A DNA stretch of 64,000 bases from Reichenbachiella agarivorans (GTDB lineage: Bacteria > Bacteroidota > Bacteroidia > Cytophagales > Cyclobacteriaceae), in assembly GCF_025502585.1 (NCBI RefSeq), contig NZ_CP106679.1, positions 2,697,501-2,761,500 of the forward strand, in the 5' to 3' direction. The position numbers were made by a program, and so were the translations under genes. The notes under the pieces are model-generated. The model made no database searches. It saw only the letters and a list, made by a program, of their open reading frames with translations, and had not been told where the DNA came from. Every line of letters starts with the position of its first letter. Position 1 is the stretch's first letter. Below, in pieces: positions 46,747 through 56,282 of this stretch.

Positions 46747-46784
46747 AAAACTGGGGAGGATATGATGATCCACCCCAGTTTTTT
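46747..46784 (+). terminator. Intrinsic terminator after susCD-SGBP
   Basis: Perfect 10-base stem AAAACTGGGG (46747-46756) and CCCCAGTTTT (46773-46782) followed by T residues. It separates the uptake genes from the enzyme genes. Confidence 0.92.
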
Positions 46785-46912
46785 ATCTCATTTAGGAAGT
46801 AATTCACTCCTAAAAAGTGAGAGTATAATGTCTAGTATTTGTTCAGTTATCTCTGTACAAAGCACTGGGGCTATGTTATAGTTTATAACCGTGATTTAAC
46901 TCAATACAAATA

Positions 46913-49117
46913 ATGAAAGTGAAATATTTACATATTGCCTGTGGAATGCTATGCCTCGCGATAGGTGCCAAGGCACAGGTACGCGTAGATATCAACCTCG
47001 ACCTCAAACACCAAGTCGGCCAAATTGACCAGTTTGACCGAAACAAATTCGTTGCGATTCACGCCAATACAACGGAGCGAGAATGGGACGGAGACAATTT
47101 TACAACAGACCTAAGAAACGACTTTTTGAACGGGTACGATGTGTACCTAGGACGTGATACAGGAGGCATCTCCTGGGCACTCAATAGCAATACCAACGAA
47201 GACCCTGCTCGTCCTGGATTCGCAGACCCTGCGGGTATCGAGAGCTACGGTACGACAGTCAAAAATAATTATGCTGCACAGACCAGTTGGCATCCATATG
47301 AGGATAGAAATGACCAAATCCTGGCGGCACAGCTACACCCTTTTTGGCCTGATGGTCAAGAGACCAACCGAGGATGGGCGTTTTCAGAAGCAGATACTGA
47401 GGCAGAGCCTTTTGGGACAGCTACTGGGGAGTACATGGGGCGCTATATACGAGATAGCTATGGTACGGGAGGTACAACAGGCGCCAAAAAGCCACTTTAT
47501 GTAGAGGTGATCAACGAACCACTTTGGCATCTTGTTGATTTTGGGACAGATGAACCAGAGAAGATCTTCAGGTTTCACAATGCAGTCGCCGACCAAATCC
47601 GAATATACAATGACGATGTCTTGATCGGTGGTTTTTGTACTGCATTTCCTGACCATGAAAATCGAGGGTTCGCGCAATGGAATGAAAGGTGGAAGCTTTT
47701 CATGGATATGTCTGGCGATAAAATGGATTATTGGACGATCCATCTCTATGATTTTCCCTCGATCAACAATGGTAAGCAACGCTACCGAAAGGGCAGCAAC
47801 ATGGAGGCAACCTTCGATTTGATGGAACAATACAGTTATATGCAATTTGGAGAAGTGAAGCCATTTATGATCTCCGAATATGGGGCTCAGATGCACGATT
47901 ATTTCGGTGCTTGGTCTCCCTACAGAGATTGGTTGCATCTCAAATCCGTCAATTCCATGATGATGCAGTTCATGGAGCGTGCAAACATCATCAACAAGAC
48001 CCTCAATTTTTTGCCTGTCAAGGCAGAATGGGGTACCAATGGGGTGGACGATACTTACAACCACCGGTTGATGCGAAAGGCAGACGAACCACAGGCCTAT
48101 ACAGGAGAGTGGGTCTATTCGGACATGGTCAAGACCTATCAGCTATGGTCTGAAGTCAAGGGGACACGTGTGGACAGCTATGCCACCTCACTAGACCTAT
48201 TGGTGGATGCCTATGTTGATGGCAAGACAGCTTACGTGATTCTCAACAACCTCAAGTTCGAAGCAGTCCAAATCGAGCTGAACGCGCTAGGGCTGTCGAC
48301 TGCTGTAGTGGAAGAGATAGACCTCAAGCACCTCTACCTAGAGGGACAGGTGCCTGTACTTGAGCAATCCAATCAACAGGGGCTACCTGAGGCTGTGAGC
48401 TTGGAGAGTGAAGCCACGATGATACTCAAACTGACGCTGAGCGAGGCACCGAGTATTGACCAAACTTCAGTGGAGACGAAATACTATGCGACGGATTACC
48501 TCCAAGAGATCCATGCCAATGAGCCACTTACTTTTACGATTTCGGGAGTGCAGTTGGGGGATCATGGTGAGGCCATGCTGCGTCTAGGCATGGGCAGAGC
48601 ACATGGAAAGTCTCTCGTGCCGACCGTTCTAGTCAACGGGTTCGCACTAGATGTGCCGGTAGATTTTCGAGGAGATGATCAGGCGGACAGAGACAGTTTT
48701 TTTGGAGTGATAGAAATCCCTGTGCCCTACCAACAGCTGCAAAGTAGCAACGAAGTGAAAGTGACTTTCGCAGATGAAGGTGGACATCTGAGCAGTGTCG
48801 CCATGCAGGTGTATGGGTTTAGTCGTGAGGTCGATCGCTCGAATCCTGTGCTGGGACTTGAGGACAAAATAGCCTCAACCAGCCTACAAATGAAAGTATA
48901 TCCCAACCCAAGTTTTGATAGTGTCCGTCTCGAAGTGGCCCCTGATTTTGTCGGTGGACAGTGGCAAATCATGACACTATCGGGACAAGTAGCACAAGAA
49001 GCAAGGATTGATCAGGAGGTGATGCTCGTGGATGCTTCTGTACTCCCTAGCGGTGTGTACCTGATTCGGGTGAGCAACTACGGGGAAGTTTTAACAAGGA
49101 AATTAGTATTGAAATAA
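46913..49117 (+). CDS. GH86 beta-agarase/porphyranase with T9SS sorting domain
   Basis: 734 residues with a signal peptide (IGAKA, then Q). The catalytic (beta/alpha)8 domain shows the GH86 pattern: the acid/base Glu in LYVEVINEPLW (E202) and the nucleophile Glu in KPFMISEYGAQ (E322), as in characterised GH86 porphyranases and agarases that cut beta-1,4 galactose links endo-wise. Beta-sandwich domains follow. The last 80 residues are a type IX secretion domain (MKVYPNPSFDSVRLEV, GVYLIRVSNYGEVLTRKLVL), so the enzyme is exported to the surface. Agarase versus porphyranase specificity cannot be settled here. It lies 2 bases before the GH2 gene. Confidence 0.9.
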   Translation: MKVKYLHIACGMLCLAIGAKAQVRVDINLDLKHQVGQIDQFDRNKFVAIHANTTEREWDGDNFTTDLRNDFLNGYDVYLGRDTGGISWALNSNTNEDPARPGFADPAGIESYGTTVKNNYAAQTSWHPYEDRNDQILAAQLHPFWPDGQETNRGWAFSEADTEAEPFGTATGEYMGRYIRDSYGTGGTTGAKKPLYVEVINEPLWHLVDFGTDEPEKIFRFHNAVADQIRIYNDDVLIGGFCTAFPDHENRGFAQWNERWKLFMDMSGDKMDYWTIHLYDFPSINNGKQRYRKGSNMEATFDLMEQYSYMQFGEVKPFMISEYGAQMHDYFGAWSPYRDWLHLKSVNSMMMQFMERANIINKTLNFLPVKAEWGTNGVDDTYNHRLMRKADEPQAYTGEWVYSDMVKTYQLWSEVKGTRVDSYATSLDLLVDAYVDGKTAYVILNNLKFEAVQIELNALGLSTAVVEEIDLKHLYLEGQVPVLEQSNQQGLPEAVSLESEATMILKLTLSEAPSIDQTSVETKYYATDYLQEIHANEPLTFTISGVQLGDHGEAMLRLGMGRAHGKSLVPTVLVNGFALDVPVDFRGDDQADRDSFFGVIEIPVPYQQLQSSNEVKVTFADEGGHLSSVAMQVYGFSREVDRSNPVLGLEDKIASTSLQMKVYPNPSFDSVRLEVAPDFVGGQWQIMTLSGQVAQEARIDQEVMLVDASVLPSGVYLIRVSNYGEVLTRKLVLK

Positions 49118-49119
49118 GG

Positions 49120-51672
49120 ATGAAAAGGACAATAAATAGGGTACTCGGATTGGCGCTTGGTTTGGCTATATCTTGGGGAGCAAAAGCGACTGAAGCCGTT
49201 GATTTTAATTTTGATTGGCAGTTTAGACTGACACAAGACTCTGTCATGGGCGGGGATTACACGCACAATCTCCAAACGGATGATGGATGGACAGAGGTCA
49301 GACTACCGCACGATTGGGTCATCGGTGGGACTTACGATCAGGCCAATGCACAGTTTGCGCCAGCGACAGGCTACATCTATGGAGGTGGATACGGTTGGTA
49401 CCAGAAAACCTTTGACCTCCATGTCAGCGAGGACAGCTTGCACCATATTTTGTTTGACGGGGTGTACAATCACTCCGAAGTATGGATCAACGGTCATTCT
49501 CTCGGAGAGCATCCCTACGGTTATTCGCCCTTCTACTATGACTTGACTCCCTATCTCAATGCAGATGGAAAAGACAACCTATTGGTCGTCAAGATCGATC
49601 ATACGCGCTATGCGGATAGCAGATGGTACACGGGGGCGGGAATCTACCGCAACGTCAAGTTGGTGTCCAGCCACAAACTGCGTGTACCGATATGGGGCAC
49701 CTTCGTCCAAACACCCGAAGTGACGACCGAGCAAGCGCTCGTCAGCATGGAGTTTACCTTGGACAATGGACTAGACAAGAATACCAAAGCATCCTACACC
49801 GTGGAGATTGTAGATCCTATGGGAATTGTCGTGGCGACTCAAACCGAAAAGATCAAGCTGGCACAGTCTAGTCAGCAAAAGGTTAAAGTGAATCTGACCG
49901 TGGATCACCCTCAACTATGGGGAATAGATGATCCGAAGCTTTACCAGGCAGTCACGACCGTTTATGTCAAGGATACCCCAGTGGATCAGCAGAAAACTCG
50001 TTTTGGCATTCGTACGATCCGCTTCGATGCGAACGAGGGTTTTTTCCTCAATGGAGAAAACATGAAAATCAAAGGGGTCTGCTTGCATCATGATGGTGGA
50101 CTTGTGGGTACTGCAGTACCTCGTGGCGTGTGGGCGCGTAGGTTTAAGGTATTGAAAGAGGCGGGGTGCAACGCGATTCGCATTTCACACAATCCAGGTT
50201 CTGAGGAGTTTTTGCAATTGTGCGACGAGATGGGGTTTTTGGTACAGGATGAGTTTTTTGACGAGTGGGACAACCCCAAAGACAAACGTTGGAACACCAA
50301 AGAGAAAGAAGTTCACTACGAGACTCAAGGGGCGTCACAGTATTTTCAGGAGTGGGCTGAGAGTGACCTGAAGTCAGTCATGTTGGCACATAGAAACCAT
50401 CCGAGTATCATCCAATGGAGCATCGGTAACGAGATCGAATGGACTTATCCACGGACTGCAGAGGCCACAGGATTTTTCAACAACATGGATTGGAATGGTA
50501 ACTATTTTTGGTCAGAGCCACCTTACAATACGGAGCAGATTGCTCAGAGATTGGACACTCTTCCTAGAGGCAAGTACGATATCGGAGAGACGGCACAAAA
50601 GCTCGCAGCATGGACCAGAGAGATGGATACGTCTCGACCTGTAGTGGCCAATTGTATCCTGCCCTCGGCCAGCCATCTGACTGGGTATGGACAGACCTTG
50701 GACATAGTTGGGTACAGCTACCGTCGTATTCTTTATGATTATGGACATGAAAACTACCCTGACAAAGTCATCATGGGGACAGAGAATCTGGCGCAATACC
50801 ATGAATGGAAGGCGATCATGGAGCGACCGTTTATTTCAGGTACCTATTTGTGGACAGGGATTGATTACTTGGGAGAGATCAGGGGACCATGGCCCAAAAA
50901 AGGCACGGGAAGTGGGATAGTGGATTTTGCGGGGTTCGCCAAGCCGTCTTACTACATGATGAAGTCCCTCTGGAACGAGGAACCAAGCATCTACATCGCT
51001 ACGCAGACACTTGATCGATCCATCAACGCGATAGACGAAGCTACTGGCCTCATGGTGGCCAAGGATCCAGAGGCTTGGCAGCATGCACTTTGGGAGTGGC
51101 ATGATGTCAACAACTACTGGGAGTACAAAGAGGGAGAAATGATCAGTGTCGAACTGTACTCCAACTGTGATGAGATTGAGTTGTTTTTGAATGACAGCAG
51201 CTTGGGCAAACGTATTTTGTCGGAGTTTGAAGATCATATCTACAAGTGGGCCGTGCCTTTTGCTCAAGGAGAACTCAAAGCGGTCGGTACGCTGGATGGT
51301 ACTCAGATAGAGGAGGTGCTTTACAGTACCACGGCTCCATATGCAGTAGAGCTCAAGGTAGATCAGCAGCAGATCGATGCAGATGGGTACGATGTGGTAC
51401 ATGTCGTAGCACAGCTAGTGGATAGAAGCGGTCACCCTGTCAAAGACCAAAACAGAAAAATCACATTCGATATCGCTGGAGAAGCGAGACTGCTGGGTGT
51501 AGACACAGGGTCGGTGTACAATGTGCAACAGCACAGTACCAATGCGCTGGTCACTGATCAGGGCAGGGCTTTGATGATTTTTCAATCCATCAAAGGGAAA
51601 ACAGGAGAAGTCAAAGTGACCGTCTCGGCAGACGGATTGGAAGCTGGCGTAGCGAAGGTCACAATCAAATAA
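49120..51672 (+). CDS. GH2 beta-galactosidase
   Basis: 850 residues with a signal peptide (MKRTINRVLGLALGLAISWG). Domain order is the usual GH2: sugar-binding jelly roll (about 30-185), Ig-like domain (190-300), TIM barrel (305-620) and C-terminal Ig-like domains. The acid/base Glu lies in IIQWSIGNEIEW (E438) and the nucleophile Glu in KVIMGTENLAQY (E555). GCNAIRISHNPGSEEFLQLC is a family landmark. It probably removes non-reducing galactose from agaro- or porphyran-oligosaccharides in the periplasm. It has no sorting domain. GH2 enzymes are a frequent member of agar/porphyran loci. Confidence 0.9.
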   Translation: MKRTINRVLGLALGLAISWGAKATEAVDFNFDWQFRLTQDSVMGGDYTHNLQTDDGWTEVRLPHDWVIGGTYDQANAQFAPATGYIYGGGYGWYQKTFDLHVSEDSLHHILFDGVYNHSEVWINGHSLGEHPYGYSPFYYDLTPYLNADGKDNLLVVKIDHTRYADSRWYTGAGIYRNVKLVSSHKLRVPIWGTFVQTPEVTTEQALVSMEFTLDNGLDKNTKASYTVEIVDPMGIVVATQTEKIKLAQSSQQKVKVNLTVDHPQLWGIDDPKLYQAVTTVYVKDTPVDQQKTRFGIRTIRFDANEGFFLNGENMKIKGVCLHHDGGLVGTAVPRGVWARRFKVLKEAGCNAIRISHNPGSEEFLQLCDEMGFLVQDEFFDEWDNPKDKRWNTKEKEVHYETQGASQYFQEWAESDLKSVMLAHRNHPSIIQWSIGNEIEWTYPRTAEATGFFNNMDWNGNYFWSEPPYNTEQIAQRLDTLPRGKYDIGETAQKLAAWTREMDTSRPVVANCILPSASHLTGYGQTLDIVGYSYRRILYDYGHENYPDKVIMGTENLAQYHEWKAIMERPFISGTYLWTGIDYLGEIRGPWPKKGTGSGIVDFAGFAKPSYYMMKSLWNEEPSIYIATQTLDRSINAIDEATGLMVAKDPEAWQHALWEWHDVNNYWEYKEGEMISVELYSNCDEIELFLNDSSLGKRILSEFEDHIYKWAVPFAQGELKAVGTLDGTQIEEVLYSTTAPYAVELKVDQQQIDADGYDVVHVVAQLVDRSGHPVKDQNRKITFDIAGEARLLGVDTGSVYNVQQHSTNALVTDQGRALMIFQSIKGKTGEVKVTVSADGLEAGVAKVTIK

Positions 51673-51709
51673 GTGGGTTTTAAAACAATGAATAATAAGA
51701 GACAAAACG

Positions 51710-52729
51710 ATGAAGGCAGCATTTTATAAAGAAAAAGGGAAGTTCGAAATTGGTGAAGGTCAGCAGATCAAACCTGGAGCGGGCGAAGTAAGATTAGATG
51801 TGGCGTACTGCGGCGTATGCGGGACAGATGTACACATCTATCACGGGGTGATGGATGCGAGAGTGAAGCCGCCGATGACCGTAGGACACGAAGCATCTGC
51901 TACGGTAGCTGAATTGGGCGAAGGAGTATCCAACGTCAAAGTGGGAGACAAAGTAGCAGTTCGTCCGTTGCACTTTGGTGCACCGCATGCTTTTGACAAA
52001 GGCTTTGCGCATGTAGGCAAAAACTTGAAGTTTATCGGAATCGATAGCCAGGGAGCTTTTCAAAATAGCTGGACGGTGCCTGCCTATACTTTGCACAAGT
52101 TGCCCGAGAGCTTGTCGCTCAAGCATGGTGCATTTATCGAACCATTGGCAGTGGCGTGTCACGATGTGAAAATCGGACGTGTAGTCGCTGGTGAGCATAC
52201 GCTGGTGATTGGAGGTGGTCCTATTGGGACTTTGATCGCGTATGTATTGGAAGAAAAGGGAGCGCATGTCATCATCTCTGAAGTCAACGAAAACAGACTG
52301 AAGATGCTCAATGACCTAGGGTTCACAACGATCAATCCTGCCAAAGAAAGTCTGACAGAGCGCATCAGTGAGCTCACCAACGAAAAAATGATTGACTGTG
52401 CATTTGAAGTGTCGGGTTCTGCACCTGGAGTAGAGGCGATGACGCAGGTAGTCAATGTGAGAGGTCGCATCGTGATGGTGGCCATCCACGGGGGAGAGAA
52501 GAAACCCGTCGATTTGTTCAAATTCTTCTGGTCAGAGATCGAGCTATTGGGCGCGAGATTGTACGAGGAGGAGGATTATGAGGAGGCCATCCGTATCGCA
52601 GATTCAGGGCAAGTGCCTTTCGAAAAACTCATCACACAAGTGGATACTTTGGACAATATCCAGTCGATTTTCGAAACGATCGACAACAATCCTGCAGGTA
52701 TGAAATACTTGATTGACTGTCAACAGTAA
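51710..52729 (+). CDS. Zinc-type medium-chain alcohol dehydrogenase, no structural zinc lobe
   Basis: 339 residues, MDR superfamily. The catalytic zinc site is present (YCGVCGTDVHIYHG with C37, GHEAS with H60-E61) and the coenzyme motif is VIGGGPIGTLIAYVLEEKGA. The four-Cys structural zinc lobe, normally around residues 90-110, is absent: that region reads RPLHFGAPHAFDKGFAHVG. It is cytoplasmic. In the known anhydrogalactose route, L-2-keto-3-deoxygalactonate is oxidized to the 2,5-diketo acid, and this gene is the best candidate for that step given its place between GH2 and an SDR. The assignment is inferred from context. Confidence 0.8.
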   Translation: MKAAFYKEKGKFEIGEGQQIKPGAGEVRLDVAYCGVCGTDVHIYHGVMDARVKPPMTVGHEASATVAELGEGVSNVKVGDKVAVRPLHFGAPHAFDKGFAHVGKNLKFIGIDSQGAFQNSWTVPAYTLHKLPESLSLKHGAFIEPLAVACHDVKIGRVVAGEHTLVIGGGPIGTLIAYVLEEKGAHVIISEVNENRLKMLNDLGFTTINPAKESLTERISELTNEKMIDCAFEVSGSAPGVEAMTQVVNVRGRIVMVAIHGGEKKPVDLFKFFWSEIELLGARLYEEEDYEEAIRIADSGQVPFEKLITQVDTLDNIQSIFETIDNNPAGMKYLIDCQQ

Positions 52730-52768
52730 ACAGAACTACCAATAGAAATTCACACAACATAAGATACA

Positions 52769-53539
52769 ATGAGCATATTAGATACATTCAAATTAGAAGG
52801 AAAAGTAGCCCTAGTGACGGGGTGCAAGAGAGGAATCGGCAAAGCCATGGCGGTAGGTTTGGCAGAGGCAGGGGCAGACATCATCGGGGTGAGTGCTTCT
52901 TTGGAAAAATCTGGATCAGAAGTCGAAAAGGCAGTGACTGCTTTGGGCAGAAAGTTCAAGGCTTACACATGTGATTTTTCGGATAGAAACGCTTTGTATG
53001 AGTTCATCAAAGAAGTGAAAGGAGACTTTCCAGTGATCGATATTTTGGTCAACAATGCGGGAACCATCCTCAGGACACCAGCTGCTGAGCATCCAGATGA
53101 AATGTGGGACAAGGTCATCGAAGTGAATCAAAATGCGCAATTCATTTTGACACGAGAGATTGGGAAAGAAATGGTTGCTAGAGGCAGTGGCAAAGTGATT
53201 TTTACGGCTTCTCTATTGACTTTCCAAGGCGGCATCACCGTACCTGGTTATGCTGCGAGCAAGGGAGCAATCGGTCAGATGACGATGGCTTTTGCCAACG
53301 AATGGGCAGGCAAAGGGGTCAATGTCAATGCAGTTGCACCAGGCTACATCAGCACTGACAATACCGAGGCATTGAGAAACGATGCGGACAGATCTGCGTC
53401 GATTCTCTCTAGAATTCCCGCAGGACGGTGGGGCGAAGCGACGGATTTTGCAGGACCTACAGTGTTCCTCGCATCTGCGGCATCTAGCTACATGCACGGC
53501 AGCATCATGCTAGTCGACGGAGGCTGGATGGGACGTTAA
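52769..53539 (+). CDS. Short-chain dehydrogenase, KduD-like
   Basis: 256 residues, classical SDR. Coenzyme motif TGCKRGIGKAMAVG near residue 18, NNAG at about 93-96, catalytic Ser in FTASLL and YxxxK in VPGYAASKGAIG. The pattern (KLEGKVALVTG, LVDGGWMGR end) resembles 2-deoxy-D-gluconate / KduD-type dehydrogenases. In agar loci such enzymes are proposed to reduce 2,5-diketo-3-deoxygalactonate to 2-keto-3-deoxygluconate. It is cytoplasmic and 39 bases behind the zinc dehydrogenase, with which it would form an oxidation-reduction pair that epimerizes C5. Confidence 0.85.
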   Translation: MSILDTFKLEGKVALVTGCKRGIGKAMAVGLAEAGADIIGVSASLEKSGSEVEKAVTALGRKFKAYTCDFSDRNALYEFIKEVKGDFPVIDILVNNAGTILRTPAAEHPDEMWDKVIEVNQNAQFILTREIGKEMVARGSGKVIFTASLLTFQGGITVPGYAASKGAIGQMTMAFANEWAGKGVNVNAVAPGYISTDNTEALRNDADRSASILSRIPAGRWGEATDFAGPTVFLASAASSYMHGSIMLVDGGWMGR

Positions 53540-53543
53540 TGAG

Positions 53544-53635
53544 TGCTCAGTACTTGGTACTATAGACTAAGTACTGAATCTCTTTTACCTATAAAATATT
53601 AAGAGTCTTTGTGCTCTCTACTTAGTACTAAATAC
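53544..53635. repeat. Direct repeat of an AGTACT-containing unit
   Basis: A 24-base unit at 53544-53567 recurs at 53612-53635 with 19 matches. Inside the first copy and its flank, CAGTACTT and AAGTACTG form an 8-base inverted repeat. The pair fills the gap between the SDR and aldehyde dehydrogenase genes. Confidence 0.65.
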
Positions 53636-53643
53636 TTGAAAAA

Positions 53644-55083
53644 ATGAAGGATTACAAATTGTTTATCAACGGAGAGTGGGTAGAATCCACGACTGGAGAC
53701 AGAGATACCGTATATAGCCCGATCGACGAGAGCAGTGTAGCTACTACGGCGATGGGAGTAGAAGCAGATGCTGTTCTCGCCCTCCAAGCGGCAGAAGCAG
53801 CGCAGAAGGAATGGAAAAAATGGCCAGCCAAAAAGAGAGCAGACTTATTGAGGAAGTTTGCAGCTGAGATTCGTGCCAACCGAGATAGACTCGGTGAGTT
53901 GCTCACCAGAGAGCAAGGCAAATTGCTGTCGTTGGCCAAGTTCGAAGTAGATGTGACGGCCAGTTTCATCGAGTATGCCTGTGATGGTGCCAGAGCCATA
54001 GAAGGAGATATCGTCCAGTCGGACAACCCTGATGAGCACATTTGGATTCACAAAATCCCGAGAGGAGTGGTCGTAGCGATCACGGCATGGAACTTCCCAC
54101 TGGCACTGGCTGGTCGCAAGATCGGACCAGCATTGGTGGCGGGCAATGCCATCGTGGTGAAGCCTACGCAGGAGACTCCTTTGGCGACTCTGGAGCTAGG
54201 AGATATTGCCAACAAAGTTGGCTTGCCAAAGGGACTATTGAATATCGTCACTGGTTCAGGTCGTGTATTGGGCGAAGCATTGGTAGCCAATCCAATCACC
54301 AAGATGGTGACCATGACGGGTAGTACGCCCGCAGGTCAGTCGATCTTCAAGACTGCTGCGCAGAATTTGACACATGTACAGTTGGAGTTGGGAGGCAAAG
54401 CACCATCAATAGTTTTCGCGGATGCGGACATAGATCAGGCGGTAGAGGCGACTTTTCACTCACGATGGGACAACTGCGGACAGGTATGCACCTGCAATGA
54501 ACGCATGTATGTGCACGAGGATATCTACGACGTATTTATGGAGAAGTTTCTCGCCAAGACGCGCGCAATCAAAGTGGGCAATCCGATGGAAGAGGGCATA
54601 GATATGGGGCCAAAAGTCAACGCCAACGAGCTCAAAAACATGGAGCATCTGGTAGCGAAAAGTATCGAAGAAGGCGCGAAGATCGCATTTGGAGGCAAGA
54701 AACCTACCGGCAAGGGATTTGACAAAGGGTACTGGTTCGAACCGACCGTGATCACGGATGTGACCCAAGACATGACGATCGTACACGAGGAGGCTTTTGG
54801 ACCGATTTTGCCCGTTATCAAGTTCAAGGATTTTGATCAAGTGATCGCTTGGGCCAACGACTGTGCGTACGGATTGGCTGCTATGGTGTTCACGACTGAC
54901 ATGAAGAAAATCCTCAGACTCAACGACGAGTTGGAGTTCGGGGAGATCTATGTCAACAGAGGACATGGCGAACAGCACCAAGGATTCCACAACGGCTACA
55001 AACTCAGCGGTAGCGGAGGAGAAGACGGTAAATATGGTTTCGAACAGTACATGGAGAAGAAAACGTTTTACGTGAAATATTAA
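53644..55083 (+). CDS. Aldehyde dehydrogenase, probable 3,6-anhydro-L-galactose dehydrogenase
   Basis: 479 residues, NAD(P)-dependent aldehyde dehydrogenase. Catalytic Glu in VQLELGGKAPSIV (E248) and Cys in NCGQVCTCNERM (C282), the usual 34-residue spacing. Cofactor motifs AITAWNFPLALAGRKIGPAL and GSTPAG are present. Its closest general type is AldA, a lactaldehyde/glycolaldehyde dehydrogenase. In an agar locus the first step in anhydrogalactose use is oxidation of this aldehyde sugar to 3,6-anhydro-L-galactonate, and this is the only aldehyde dehydrogenase present, next to the cycloisomerase. It is cytoplasmic. Confidence 0.88.
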   Translation: MKDYKLFINGEWVESTTGDRDTVYSPIDESSVATTAMGVEADAVLALQAAEAAQKEWKKWPAKKRADLLRKFAAEIRANRDRLGELLTREQGKLLSLAKFEVDVTASFIEYACDGARAIEGDIVQSDNPDEHIWIHKIPRGVVVAITAWNFPLALAGRKIGPALVAGNAIVVKPTQETPLATLELGDIANKVGLPKGLLNIVTGSGRVLGEALVANPITKMVTMTGSTPAGQSIFKTAAQNLTHVQLELGGKAPSIVFADADIDQAVEATFHSRWDNCGQVCTCNERMYVHEDIYDVFMEKFLAKTRAIKVGNPMEEGIDMGPKVNANELKNMEHLVAKSIEEGAKIAFGGKKPTGKGFDKGYWFEPTVITDVTQDMTIVHEEAFGPILPVIKFKDFDQVIAWANDCAYGLAAMVFTTDMKKILRLNDELEFGEIYVNRGHGEQHQGFHNGYKLSGSGGEDGKYGFEQYMEKKTFYVKY

Positions 55084-55140
55084 AATAGTCGGGAGTCCAT
55101 GATATATGGGCTCCTGATTATTGCCTATAGATTTTTCAAA

Positions 55141-56262
55141 ATGAGCAAAATAAAAAATATCAAAGTACGGCTTTTTAATGTCCCACTATCGGAGGTGCTG
55201 TCGGATGCCAAGCATGGTGATCATACACACTTCGAGTTGGTGACTACTACGATCACACTAGAGGATGGTAGTGAAGGTACGGGCTATACCTATACAGGTG
55301 GCAAAGGAGGGCACAGCATCAAGGCGATGCTAGAGCATGACATAGCACCTGCTCTGCTAGGCAAGGATGGTACTGCCATCGACGAGATTTATGATTTCAT
55401 GGAGTGGCACATTCACTACGTGGGCAGAGGTGGGATTGCTTCGTTTGCGATCTCTACGGTGGACATAGCACTATGGGATATCAAGGGCAAAAAGACAGGC
55501 CAGCCCCTCTGGAAAATGGCTGGCGGTGCGGGGCATACGTGCAAGGCATATTGTGGCGGGATCGACTTGATGTTTCCCCTCGAAAAGCTATTGAACAACA
55601 TGAAGGGCTACCTCGCAGCAGGTTTCAATGCCGTCAAAATCAAGATAGGAAGAGAAAATCTCGACGAAGATATCGCGCGCATCAAGGCAGTACGCGAATA
55701 CATCGGTCCAGACGTGACCTTCATGGTGGATGCCAACTACTCGATGAGCGTAGACAAGGCCATCGAGTGCTCCAAGAGGATGGAGGAGTGTGATATCACG
55801 TGGTTCGAAGAACCGACGATTCCGGATGACTATTTGGGCTTTGCCAAAATTGCAGAGGCAACCAATGTGCCTTTGGCGATGGGAGAAAACCTACATACCA
55901 TCCATGAGTTCGAATATGCATTTGAGCAAGCCAAACTAGGTTTCATTCAGCCAGATGCATCCAACTGTGGAGGCATCACAGGATGGCTCAAAGCGGCCGA
56001 ACTGTCCAGAAAATACAACACACCTGTTTGTTCGCATGGGATGCAGGAACTACACGTGAGCTTGGTGTCTGCACAGCCCAACAGTGGGTGGCTGGAGGTA
56101 CACAGCTTCCCAATAGATGAGTACACCACTCGTCCATTGGTAGTAGAAAACCACAGAGCTGTAGCTCCAGATGAGCCAGGGATAGGAGTCACTTTTGAGT
56201 GGAACAAGTTGGAACCATACGAAGTGAAGAGTGCGCCCGTGGCTTATTCGGGGCATGTGTAG
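55141..56262 (+). CDS. Enolase-superfamily protein, probable anhydrogalactonate cycloisomerase
   Basis: 373 residues from the ATG at 55141 ([20 protein letters not shown]); an upstream in-frame ATG at 55099 would add 14 hydrophobic residues and is unlikely. Mandelate racemase/muconate-lactonizing subgroup: Lys pair in AVKIKIG (K166, K168), metal ligands D197, E223 and E249, and H299 in CSHGMQELH. Such enzymes abstract a proton alpha to a carboxylate. In agar loci this family opens 3,6-anhydro-L-galactonate to 2-keto-3-deoxy-L-galactonate. It follows the aldehyde dehydrogenase, which makes that substrate. Confidence 0.9.
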   Translation: MSKIKNIKVRLFNVPLSEVLSDAKHGDHTHFELVTTTITLEDGSEGTGYTYTGGKGGHSIKAMLEHDIAPALLGKDGTAIDEIYDFMEWHIHYVGRGGIASFAISTVDIALWDIKGKKTGQPLWKMAGGAGHTCKAYCGGIDLMFPLEKLLNNMKGYLAAGFNAVKIKIGRENLDEDIARIKAVREYIGPDVTFMVDANYSMSVDKAIECSKRMEECDITWFEEPTIPDDYLGFAKIAEATNVPLAMGENLHTIHEFEYAFEQAKLGFIQPDASNCGGITGWLKAAELSRKYNTPVCSHGMQELHVSLVSAQPNSGWLEVHSFPIDEYTTRPLVVENHRAVAPDEPGIGVTFEWNKLEPYEVKSAPVAYSGHV

Positions 56263-56282
56263 ACATTGAAACAAAGCATGAT

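Noticed and set aside
47384-48064. 226-residue minus-strand frame opposite GH86
   Set aside because: It mirrors the GH86 barrel region and has no recognisable domain or start context.
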